From Cardinalis cardinalis (lineage: Eukaryota > Chordata > Aves > Passeriformes > Cardinalidae), in contig JACDOX010000508.1 of the NCBI GenBank assembly GCA_014549065.1, positions 100,592-164,591 on the forward strand: a stretch of DNA of 64,000 bases, read 5' to 3'. A program made the translations under genes and the position numbers. Below the pieces are notes generated by a model. It saw nothing but the letters and a program-made list of their open reading frames with translations, was not told the origin of the DNA and made no database searches. Shown here piece after piece: positions 21,875 through 33,900 of the stretch. Within the stretch, counting starts at the first letter, position 1. Every line of letters begins with the position of its first letter.

Positions 21875-24115
21875 TTCTCAATAAAGATTTGGATGTGGAG
21901 ATGTGGCCAAGAGCCCCAGAGGCTCCTGGTGGAGTTTCTCCATCCTGTGGCAGGAAAACACCCCCAGGCCTGGGCTGGGGACAGTGGTGCCAAAGGACTC
22001 AGCCCCACTGGGAATGCCCTGCACAGAGGGATGTGGCAGGATGGACACCCTGCACTGGTCCAGCAAGAAAACCCCGAGCTCAGCACCTTTCCTTGCCCNG
22101 ATTTCCTCCCTGGCAGGGGGATTGTTGCCTCTGCCAGGCTGGCCCNGGCACAAGGGTGCAGCACCCCATGGGTTTGCCAGAGCTGGGTGAGCAGAGCAGG
22201 TCTGGCAGCTCAGCTGGGACAGCCCCACCCTGTGCTCAGCTCAGCCCTCCCTGCTGTCCCCACAGGCCAGAGCAGCCCCTGCGTGGCTTTGGGCCAGCTC
22301 AGGAGTGGCCTCTGTGCCCACAGCACCTCCAGAGGGGCTCCAGCCCCAGCACACTCCACCTTCCTCAAGTCCAGGGATGTTCTTGGCCAGGAGCAGGATT
22401 TAAATAAAGGCCACCTCCCTCATCCAGAACAAAGAGTAAAGGGAAACAATGTGCTTCAGCACAGTGTTTAAATGAATTTCGGGCAAGTGGAGAAGGTCTG
22501 GAATTAAAACCAAACTGCCATGTGTGCAATATTCAAGACTCCACAGGCAGCCCCAAGCAAGNGCTTTCCCACCACCAGGGAACCTCAACAGCCACACCTG
22601 GAGCCCAGATCGCCACATCAGGAGAGCCCCAGACAGCTCCTCCAGAAGAATAAAGAAAACAACCACTTGTCCCTCTCTTGTCTGAGGGTGCCAGGGAGGG
22701 TGGGGACAAGGCAGCAAAGAAAAATGTTTTAAGCTTCATTTCAGATGAGCTCACATTTCACAGAACTTATTTTTTTACAGCCTTGGTGGAAAGGAGGCAA
22801 TTTTGGTGCTGAACAAAAGCACAGCACAAGGCCTGCAGCAGGTTCTGAGGGCCATGAGCAGCATGGAGACATTTCAGTCCACAAAACGAAAAATGTAACT
22901 GAACATTTATTTTTTATTGGCTTTCTGTGCCTTATTTTCAACATGAATCACATCTAGATCTCCTCCCTGTAATAAAGCACCTGCCACTGGTGACAACCAG
23001 AGCACAAACTGCTTCCACAGCCCTGCTCCCCCCAGTGCAGTGCTCCACACTGGAGAAGGAAATACACCAAACTTAGGGGATAATTACCCAAAGCAGGCCN
23101 GGGGGAAGAAACAATGGATTTTAAAAGGGATTTGCTTTACTATGGAATGTAGAATTAATGTGTATGTTAGATAAAGCAGAACTTCTGTGAGCCCAGAGAC
23201 CCCTGTGGGGGATGCAGTGGGCTGGAGAGGGAGGGACAGAGGTACCACNCATTTCTGGTGGGTACTGAGCAGAAAAATGCTTCCCAACCCAGAGGTAAAG
23301 TGGTGACTGCTTTATTCCAGAATTTTGCAATGTGCCAAAAGGAAAAAAAGGATGAGCAGCAAGGACTGAGCCTGTCCATACAGACAAGAGCAGAGGGAGG
23401 TGAGGAAGTGTTTTTCTTCTGGTGAGGAAAACCCTNGAGTTCCTTGGGTTTGCTGGGCAGCAACACATTTCCAGGGCCAGCTGGAATTTCTCCTTCTATA
23501 AAGAACTGCTGCCTTGGGCTTGGGACAGACTGACAGACATTCTAGATCAAGGATATGTAAGGGTTATGCTGTGATACCTCTGTGAATGTTTATGTAGAGC
23601 TTATCTATATTCACAGATGGTGAGACATCTACAGGAAAAGCTCTTCAAGCTTTTCCTAAAAACTAAAGACTGTCTGAATGATGGCACTGCCCTGTCTTCA
23701 TCACTGAAATAGATAAAATAATGAAAGAGTTAAAATAATGACTAAAAAAAGGTAATGAAAGAGCTGCAAACACCAAACTTGTTAGCCCAGGGACTGAAGC
23801 CAGGCGAGGTCCCCTCAAAGCAGAGGCTTGTCCAGGTGAGACAATGTGTGTTAAGGATCAGCACCAGCCCCTGAACTTGTTTCTCTTTAGGAGAAAAAGC
23901 TGCTTCACTTTAGTAGGAAGATATTGCCAGGTAACATTTCCCAAAAGCCTTTTCCCTCCTCCAGTCACAAGATCATTTAAACAACTGATCAAAGCAAACT
24001 TTCTGCCCCCTCAGCTCCTGCATTTGAGGGAAAGGACACATGCAATTGTGCTCCCTTCTCTGCCATAGGATTTGACTGTTCACCCACAATAACNCAAACT
24101 GGAGCCACTTGAGTT

Positions 24116-24565
24116 GTCCCAGGGTGGACAAAGCCCTGGCAGCAGAGCAAGCTGTGCACTGCCAGCTGTGCTCCAAATGCAGGGAGCACAATGAGGGGCA
24201 GAGCCAGGCAGGTGCAGCCCCAACCCTGGCTGCTCCCATGGGCACGGAGGGAATGCAACCCCCTGCAGACTCCAGCTGTGGGGCTGCTGGCACTGCTGCA
24301 AAATCCAGGAAAGGTTTTCACCTTTTTCACAGGCTTGCCCTGTTCCCCTGTGACCTGGCTCCTCAACAAGGCACTGAGCTTCACCACAGCAGGAACAACT
24401 CAGAAAGCAAATCCAGCAATTCTTTTAGGAGCTGNAGAGGCTTTGCAGTTTGCTCTCCATCCAGACTGAATGTGAACTGCTGCATTCTTGTGCAGCCACT
24501 GATTTCTGTTCAACATCTGNGCTCAAATCCCTCTCCCAGNCTGGCCTCTCACCTTCTTGGATACT
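24116..24565. repeat. 450-bp duplication, copy A (3' of EIF2S2)
   Basis: Nearly identical by eye to 28994-29441, which lies in an EIF2S2 intron in the same orientation. Begins gtggacaaagccctggcagc (from 24123) and ends near tcttggatac. It has no CR1 or LTR signature that I recognise. Confidence 0.9.
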
Positions 24566-27132
24566 ATTCCAGTAATCTGGAATAATCCTCTAGGGGAAAA
24601 CTGAGCNAAGGGGCAGAACAGAAAGCTGGAGAAATGTTATTTAGAAGATGAACAGATAAATTCTAATGATTCTCAGCTGTCAGCATCACACTCAACTTCC
24701 CATTTTCTTGATTTTCAGCAACTTCCTGCTGTTTCTATTCCTGTGCCTTCCCNCCAGCCACCACCACAGGTCCTTTCACCTGATTAAAGCTCAACCCCCC
24801 CTGCAGTTCATGACAAACCCTGTCCTGGTAGCAGCAGCTTTCAAAATCTGCTTTTTCCTCCCCTTGCTGACAACCCCAGGTGCCCCAGCCTCCCTGGAAG
24901 CTGCCCCAGAGCTGCCCCAAGCCCCAGATCTCGGGGTGTGGTGGCCATACCTGGAGGACACACTGCACAATGTCACAGTCTGGGACCAACCAGGACCTCC
25001 CAGCTCCCCATGGAGCCATCTCATAAATGCTCCTCCTTTACACCAGCTGTGGTCACAGAAATTGTTAAATTCTTGCTCTGGCCAGAAGCTCCCAGCAATG
25101 GGGTTTATTCTCACTGATTTTCATAGCAGCCACCAGTGGTTTCAGCAGAACAGAAGCACAGGAGCCCCAGGGCAGCTGATCCCCCTGGATTTGTGCTCAA
25201 TTAGGGGATGAGATGTTCCCATTTCCCTGGTTACTTCAGGGACGTGAGCAAGGTCCCCAANCCCCTGACAGTGGAGATAAAAGCCCATCCTGGCAGAAGT
25301 AAAGGGGATAAAGAGATTTGTTCTTCCAAGGCATCAGGGAAGCTCAGGCTGACTGACCACAACAGCATTTCTGTTCTCCCAGCCCCTCCAGGGACGAGTC
25401 TCAGATGAGTTTCTCTTGGATGGGCTGGAAGATGTTTCACCTTCACTGCTGGGAAGGAACAGCCCTGCATGCTCAGATTACTTGGATCAGGTGGAGAACT
25501 GGGCATGGCAAAACCCATGGAGAGGAGCAGCCCAGCTGTTGTTCACACAGGGACTTTCAGTAATACAAATCTGGCTCCCACATCTCCACACAGCCAATTT
25601 TCAGCTCAGAGAAAAAACCATGGACAAAATCAGCTTTGCCTCCAAAAAAGTATCTGCACACAGACACAGGGAACCTCAGCTCCTCTCTCAAGAACTCCAT
25701 CTCTAAGCTGCTTTCTCACAGCCAGCTCAAGTAAAAACTTTTTTGCCTCTGAACACAACTGCACTTCAAACTCTCATCAGCCTCCCAAGCAGCATGAGGC
25801 ATTTGTGTTCANGCAACATTATTTGAATGTGCTGTGAAGTTTTTCCTAAAAAAAAAATAAGCCCCAACTGATATCTGCTCCTAGACAGGCATTTCCTGCA
25901 TTAGTGAGGTTATTCTTATTCCACAGCAGGATCTGAGCCTACAGCTCAAGATGCTGCACTCAAGCATCAGTCATTAAAAGCCTTCAGGGTTTCATGCACA
26001 GACTCAAAGCACATCTACAAATACACCTAGGAAACTCTCCTGCAAGCCAGAGCTCACAGCTGAGAGGTTGGAACAATGATTTAGTCTTTTATTAACTTGG
26101 ATATTTTGATCCTATTTCACTAAATCAAACTTTTCATTTAAAGCACTGAAATACAGCAGTAGCTCAAGGCCACACTCTATTTTTTTAAGTATGTTAAAGG
26201 TATTCGACCCAGGGAAAAACAAGCATTTAAAAACAAAGTATCATTGCTCTTCAGCTGTTTCAGGGTGCCCCACCAGCAAGTCACCAAAACAAAAAGGCAA
26301 CTCTCAGTTCTCCAAGGTTTAACTCCCAACAGGAGACTCTTTGCTAGAGGAAGAAACAAGAATACAACAATAATGTTACAAGAGGCACTGATCCTGGCTT
26401 TATTCACTTTAAGATACATCCAACATTGTTATAGCTCACTTGAAATTCAAAATGCTTTTAAGAAACCAACCATAAAACCTTGAATTTTCACCTTACAGCG
26501 CTGTCAAAGTTTTCAAATAGCAAGTGAGTGACTCCCCAGCAATACTGTGCTCTGTGTTAACATACAAAGGTTAAAACTTAGTAGAAACCCTTCAAGTTGT
26601 GGTGTTTGCTGTATTGCCTTCAGAAGGACCAGCTCCCCTGGGGAGGAGGCTGCTCCCCTGACCCGCAGGGGTGGGTGCCCGGGGCCCTGAGCTGCTGCAC
26701 CTTTCCCTCCCCCCGGGACATTCTGGCAACCAAGTGACAACTGTCCCCACTTCTGCACCCCCGGGGGGGACCTTCACTCCCCATCTGCATTCCCAGCTGG
26801 AAGAACTTCTACACAAAACCCAGCGAGGACAGCACCAGGTGTCCCCTCAGGTCACNGACACTGCCAGCAGAGGAAGGGCATGGGAAGATCCTGAAGCAAA
26901 GTGTTAATTTGGAACCCAAGTTATTTGGCAGTGTCTCCTGCAAATTCAGGGTTTATAGAAGACTGTGTTGCAGCCACCATACCATGACATTTAGACCTAT
27001 TACTTTTTTGTTTTTTGCTGCATTTAGATTCTTTTAAAGTGATGAAGAGTGCAGGACTTCAGAAATATAAACGTTTCTCTATTAGAAATTGCAAAATTTA
27101 GTACTATGACACTATGAAAACTTACAGTACAG

Positions 27133-27138
27133 TTTATT
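27133..27138 (-). terminator. Possible distal EIF2S2 poly(A) signal AATAAA
   Basis: tttatt on the + strand, i.e. AATAAA on the - strand, about 635 nt beyond the stop codon. Confidence 0.35.
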
Positions 27139-27470
27139 GATTCTGTGTTAAGATCCAGCACCAACCTGGTGCCTGAACTGTCTCAGAGCTATTTTTGCCT
27201 AATTAAGCCTGTGCACAAGGCACCCATGGCTGTACAAGCAGGAGCAGGGCTCATGTTGGCCTGTCAGCCCTGGGACCCTGTGACTGGTTTCTCTGTTTCA
27301 TGACAGCATAACTAAAACAAGCCTGTTATGTAAAAGCAAAATAACCTTTATCTTAAAACTTCATTCTGGGTCTTGGACATAGCTCAGTGACATGATCTGC
27401 AGAACAACACACCAACCATTCCCAGCAGTGTTCGAAGAGGAAACTGAAGGAAAAATCCAAATCCAAGACA

Positions 27471-27771
27471 CTCACTGTTATAGTATCTTTAATTTATCTC
27501 ATCTTTTACAGAAGTCTGAACGGATTAAAAAGCACCTCCTTTCCCACCACGCTCCTTACAGTTGGTAAAATATATTCAATGAGCAAATGTATGTGAACAG
27601 CTTGAGGATCTGCATCTTGCAAGGATTTCACAGACCAATCAATCAAAAGCCAAAATTTCTTGTGGTTTTTACAACCTCGCTTTAATACAACGGTAAATCC
27701 ACTCGGATGGCAAACCTGTCCAGTCCCATCTCCCCAGAACACTTTGCCAACTGCAGCGTTGGTTAGCAAAG
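27471..27771 (-). other. EIF2S2 3'UTR (proximal end)
   Basis: Noncoding stretch between the TAG and the ATTAAA signal. An 87-codon open frame exists on the - strand but resembles nothing and begins after the stop. Confidence 0.5.
27488..27493 (-). terminator. Likely EIF2S2 poly(A) signal ATTAAA
   Basis: ATTAAA on the - strand about 280 nt past the stop, followed by GTGAGTGTCTTGG, a GU-rich element. Suggests a short 3'UTR of about 300 nt. Confidence 0.5.
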
Positions 27772-27947
27772 CTAGTTAGCNTTGGCACGGAGCTGTGCTC
27801 TCTTGCCTGTGACAGCCTGGAAGCCGGTTTTGATGCTGGCCACGGAGCAGCGGGAGTGGCAGGTCTCGCACTGCAGGAAGTATAACCGCGTGTCCTTCTG
27901 CAGGATGGTGTCCGGGGAGCGGCACGTGTGGCAGGTGACGTACTCCT
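27772..27947 (-). CDS. EIF2S2: EIF2S2 exon 9 (zinc ribbon, stop)
   Basis: 176 bp after acceptor CCCTGCAG. Encodes residues 278-335: KEYVTCHTCRSPDTILQK, the second Cys pair, SVASIKTGFQAVTGKRAQ and LRA-X-AN, stop TAG at 27772-27774. Confidence 0.97.
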
Positions 27948-30900
27948 CTGCAGGGACAAAGGGCACTGCTCACACAGTCCTTTGGCTAGGAGCCCTAACT
28001 GTCATGGATATGTTTTATGNAAAGTCCTTTTGCTAGGATTTTTTCTCCTGAGAAGCCNAGAGGCCTCAGAAATGAAACGTAACCAATGATTATCTGCTGC
28101 TGTGGGATGCAACAGGTGCATCTGTGATTGGTCTCATGTGGTTGCGGTATTTCTCAGATACCTCGGGTTTCTCCCTGTAGATTTCTTCCCCAGGTGTGTT
28201 AATCACCTCTCCTTTCCCCCACCCTGACCCCTGCTGAGTGCTGTNTGTCAGTNCTGGCATTCCAGAAGGGCATCGAGTGATTGGCAGAGTTCAAAAGATG
28301 CCTTTCAGCTCTGGAGGACATTGGGCCATCCAGGTGTCCTTTGTCCCTTTGTCCCTCCCCTCCTGTCCCTGCTTGGTGGCTCCCTNCCCCTTCCCTCCCC
28401 TCTNCCGGGGTTAAAGGAACAGCAACCACAGGCTCAGGGAGTTCTGTTGGAGCTGGTGCTGCATTCAGAGGCCTGTGGGCCACAATAAAGCTCTGGATGG
28501 ATCCAAACCCTCCATCAGAACCGACTCCTTTCCCTCACCATCGCCTTAAAGCTTCTCTGCCTGAGGGAAACCTGAGCTCCTGCATGTCTGGACTCGCCTC
28601 CATGCACCCAGCTGCAGCACCCAGCTAGCCAAAGGTGTCTCTGGGGTAAAACACCACAGTTGCCGCCTTTTGGTCAAGCAGCAAGGGCCAGACAAGCCCA
28701 GGCAGATCCCATCCAGCTATATTGGTATTAATTCCAATATCACGTGGTTGTTTTTAATTAATGGCCAATCACAGTCTGGCTGTCTCAGACTCTCTGGTCA
28801 GTCACAAGATTTTATTATCATTCCATTCCTTTCTATTNCTAGCTAGCCTTCTGATGAAATCCTTTCTTCCATTCTTTTAGTATAGTTTTAATATAATATT
28901 TATAATAAAATAATAAATCAGCCTTCTGAAACATGGAGTCAAGATTCTCATCTCTTCCCTCATCCTGGGACCCCTGTGAACACCACCACATTTTCCCAAG
29001 GTGGACGAAGCCCTGGCAGCAGAGCAAGCTGTGCACTGCCAGCTGTGCTCCAAATGCAGGGAGCACAATGAGGGGCAGAGCCAGGCAGGTGCAGCCCAAC
29101 CCTGGCTGCTCCCATGGGCACGGAGGGAATGCAACCCCCTGCAGACTCCAGCTGTGGGGCTGCTGGCACTGCTGCAAAATCCAGGAAAGGTTTTCACCTT
29201 TTTCACAGGCTTGCCCTGTTCCCCTGTGACCTGGCTCCTCAACAAGGCACTGAGCTTCACCACAGCAGGAACAACTCAGAAAGCAAATCCAGCAATTCTT
29301 TTAGGAGCTGNAGAGGCTTTGCAGTTTGCTCTCCATCCAGNCTGAATGTGAACTGCTGCATTCNTGTGCAGCCACTGATTTCTGTTCANCATCTGTGTTC
29401 AAATCCCTCTCCCAGCCTGGCCTCTCACCTTCTTGGATACTTTTCCTGTGACCTGGGTCCCTGCTGCTGCTGCTGCACAGCTGCCTGCAAACGCTGCTCA
29501 AACACATCCACCAGCTCACAGGGGCTGANTGGGAACACTAAAATCACCTCTGGTCAACCAAGAGGAGGTTCTGTGTGGTACATTAGGCACTGACACTGTT
29601 TTAATGTTAATAATCAGTACAGATTTGCCAGTGCTGTTCCCNGAGCTCCTCTGCTGAGGTGTCAGCAGCTCTGACACAGCACTAAAACAGAAACTTTCTG
29701 ACACATAATCTGAGGCCTCTGACCAGCTGTGGCACAAAAAGNTTTTGGGGATTCATTAAGTAACATTCTTGAGCCTCATGCTTATGTGATTTCTAAAAGG
29801 TACACAGGAGAAAATTCCACTAAGATGTGGACTCAAGTCTTCTCTGTTTGTCTGCAANGGACACCAGCACTCATGGNAAATTTATACAGTGCTTTTAAAG
29901 AACATTTTTCTGATAAATTTTGGAACAAAAAAGGCATTTGGACCGAATTTAACTAAACACTGCATCTGTCAATTCACGGGTACAACAGACTGCAAAATCA
30001 ACAATTACTGTTGTTTTCCACAGTCCTCATCAAAGCCAAGATATGAGGCTCAGATGAAAACAAGCAGTTCTCAAATTTTCTCAAATCTTCTCTGTTTTCC
30101 TTGGCATGCTTTAGTGTAGGGCAGAACACAGCACCTGTATTTGCATTATTCCATGATAAAGGAAAGTTGTGGCTCCTGAGCCTCCTCCATGGTGGGCACA
30201 CAGCCCCATGGGCATCACAAGGGGCTGAGAGAAATCTGCAGGGGAAAGGGAGTTCTACTTACTGATATATCTTCTCAAGACATTTTCTATCTGTTTTTGC
30301 TGGAATCTTCCTTTGATTACCAGTTGGTTGTTACCATCTATTGAACCACTAATTGAAAAGAGAAAATTAATTACTTGATTTGCAGGTGTGAAGCATTAAA
30401 ACAAATCAGGAACATGAAGCAAGATAGGGATATATTCTTCAAGAANAGCACAGCCAGAATTGTGTTGTAGGGACAAAAAAAGCAAAATCCTGAGGTACTT
30501 AAGAGCTACTTCCTAGAGGAAGCTTTGCCCAGGCACAACCCTCACCTGTCTGTCTCAGGGGAATGAACAAGACCATTCCCTTGGACTTGGAGTTTCCCTC
30601 TGTTCCTCCTCACTAAAATGTTCTCTCTTCAATCACCCCTCACAGCACTGAAGTGCAGGAAACCCTCATGTTCCAGCCCATCTATACAGATCTAACCCCA
30701 AAAATGTTATATTTGACCAATATCAACCCTAAGCACAAAGAGAGCCCAGCAGCCTTACCTTGTACCCAATTCTGCCAACAAAAATGCCAGGAGATGTTTT
30801 GGCTGACGATGTAATCTGAAAATAAAAGTAAGGAAATGTTTAACCTTCCTCCTTCAGAGAAATTAGGTATTCATACAGGACTGGCAGGGTAAATCCAATT

Positions 30901-33900
30901 TGAGTCAGAAAGTTTCAAAGGGAACAGTGCCAGGGGTCTGCACCAAAGAGCACACACACACAATTACTGAGGACAGAAGAAACGGGAACTGTCCATACAA
31001 AAAAACTCCCACCAACTCCAACTCAAAACTACAGCAACAAGTGAAAAGAAGGTTTCCATTAAAGATTTTTCATTCTTACTGTCCCAATCCCCGAAAAAAC
31101 ATTAGTAGCTACCATTAACAACTCCCCTTAGTGTTCCAGGTCCTCAACAGGGTTTCACCAGGCCTGTTTGCTGGCACATTTTTGATACCCATCAGATCTG
31201 CATTCCCAGAATTGCTCACAAAGAACAGAGCTGCCTTCACATGGCATAATTATGACAGATATCACTGCAGAAAACAGTGGGAAAACACTACTGGAGTCCA
31301 TATCATTTACTAAAAGACCAGTACTTGTAATCAGCTCAAATTAGAAAGAACTTCTCCCACCCTTCTCCTCGAGGCTTGCACATAAACGTCACTGGTGACC
31401 CAACTTGCTAGAACCCAATGAACTCNCCAAGTTTCAGCCCATGTACCATTTTTGTAATTTAAGTATAAAATTAGAAATTATCTCAATAAATCACATTCAG
31501 AAATATCTTCTCACAGAGAAATGTAATGAGCTGCCTGACTGAAATAGCTTCCACTCCTGGTTTGCCCCTTGCCAGAAAACTCTACAGGAGCACAGAGCAG
31601 TGCATCCATCTGCTCTTCCTGGGAAATCCAAAGGGGAAACTTACAATTTGCAGATATCTGTGAAGTTGACAAAAGACGTTTTCTTGGTCCCTACTCTCAC
31701 AACCTGCGGGGGCTTCATGACAAATTTCCTCTTCTCTCCAGCCACCATGTCCGGGTTCTTCTCCCGCATGATGTTAAAAACTCTGTTGAGCAACTGCAAA
31801 TCAAGGGAGGCACAGCCATGTGAGCACTGGTCATTCCTCAAAGCACCTCACCTTTAACAGCACTCACAGTGAATAGCAGACTAACTTTGCCTAAGAGCAT
31901 TTCCCCAGCTGTTCAGAACACATTTCAAGTGTTCTGATAAATGCAAAATCCCAACACTGCTTCCCCCAGGGTTTGCTCTGCCCATGGCAGAGGTGTTAGA
32001 ACCAATACTGCCCCATGTGGAAATTACTGTGATAGAAAACATGCCTTGTTAGCTTCTGCTCATGAGCTTCTGACTACAAGTCCTTCACTCTGAAGTTAGA
32101 AATAGGAAATANGAGCATAAGGCTCTACTGATGCAGATGAACATGGAAAATATGTTTTAAAGGTCTCTGGAACATTACCTCATCATATGTGTAGTCCCTT
32201 TCTGAGCCGGCCCACGCAGGTCCTGACTGAAGGCTAAAAGAAATTCCATCATCTTTTTTGCTATCTTCATCTTCAAATGCTGTAAAGAAAGTTTTTGGGA
32301 TTCATTAAGAAACATTCTTGAACCTCATGCTTACATGATTTCTAAAAGGTACACAGGAGAAAATTCGACTCAGATGTGGACTCAANTCTTCTCTGTCTGC
32401 AAGGGACACCAGCACTCATGGGAAATTTATACAGTGCTTTTAAAAGAACATTTTTCTGGTAAATTTTGGAACAAAAAAAAGGCATTTGAACAGAACTTAT
32501 ACACACACAAGGTGGACTACATTTCACTTTCACCATCTCACTGAGCTAGGTTATACTTGTACCTTCATCCTTCTCCATTATCTCATCTTCATCTGGAAAC
32601 TTCACATTCTTCTTTTTCTTCTTTTTATTGCCCAGCATGATATCAAGGTCATCTTCAGGTTCTACTGTCTCTGGCACATCTCCTTCAATTTTCAATTCCT
32701 GCAAAGAAGTGAGACTGTAGTTTATCTATGTTAACCACAGCCCTCCATAGCACCAGCAATAACCCCACTGTAGAGGTGAATGCTGCTGACACCCACCACA
32801 GCCCTGAAACCCAACAGGTAAGAATGGAATTCCAGCATGTTGAAGAGAGCTCTATACCCTGCACTACTGCCATAAGCAGGGCCACATTTGCACCTTCTGG
32901 CTGAACTTCTGGGTAGCCAGGAACAAGGTCAGACTGCACTTAAAGGCAGCAGCCATCTGAGGACAGGAGGGAACAGAACACCCCTCATGGCAGCAGTAAG
33001 GGAAAGCAAAGCTGCGCTACTCTAATTTGTTATCACAATTCTGCACACTGAAAGAACACAGAGCAAGTATTTTGTCCCCTGAGGCAGATCAGAGGAACAT
33101 TTTCTTCCCCAAAAGGCAGAATCTGAAAAGAAGGTTTATGCATAACATAACATTTCTCTGTCCTCTTGCTCTCTGGGCTTGCCAGTTACACTGACATGTG
33201 ATACAAAAACACTACTTGGAATAAAACTTGAGAAGAGTAAAAATATCTTGTACACCTTCTGGAACACAGCACAGTAGCCAATCCTTTCTAAAGAAAACAC
33301 CAGAGTGAAAACAGATTTCTTGGCAGATATGTGCACTTNATTTGAAGTGCTGGCCTTTAGAGGACTGCTCTGTGTGTGGCTTCTGACATCCAGTTATCTC
33401 TCTAACCCCAAAAGACAATTAACCTTGAGGTTAATCAGCCCTTCCTACAGACTGGTGGATTACTTGCTCTTTGTGCAGAGCAGGCAGGGTTTTTCTACCT
33501 CTGGACAAACAGCCCAGGCAGGAACAACATGTTCCATCAAAAAAAAAATGAAAGACANGTGAAGTTTAGTTATGAACTGCACCAAGACACAATGACAGAC
33601 TTGAGACAACTCCTGCACTGTCAATCTCAAGAAAATGGAAGCAAGAGAATTTTCAGCCATAGTCAAGTTATGTAAACAAACCTTTACACCTTCTTCTGCT
33701 TCATCTATATCAAATATCTTTTTTGTTTTTTTCTTCTTTTTCTTCTGATTGAAGAAATTTAAATCATCCAAGTCATCTGTTGTATCTAAAAAACAAAACC
33801 AAAGGAATGCCTAAAGAAGTGTAACTGTAGTAACAGTTCAGACATTAAGGTTCCTAATTGACATCCAAATCTTTAAAACTTCAAAAAATAAGATATGAGC

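Larger units (their letters stand above)
18766..27470. other. Intergenic region between RALY and EIF2S2 3' ends
   Basis: No coding gene recognised. It contains CR1 fragments at about 19145 and 19880, the solo LTR at 21434-21874 and one copy of a 450-bp duplication at 24116-24565. The rest looks like single-copy noncoding sequence, with a somewhat GC-rich patch at 26625-26790 of unknown meaning. Confidence 0.55.

Noticed and set aside
27506..27769. 87-residue frame just after the EIF2S2 stop
   Set aside because: It lies in the 3'UTR on the same strand and resembles no protein I know.
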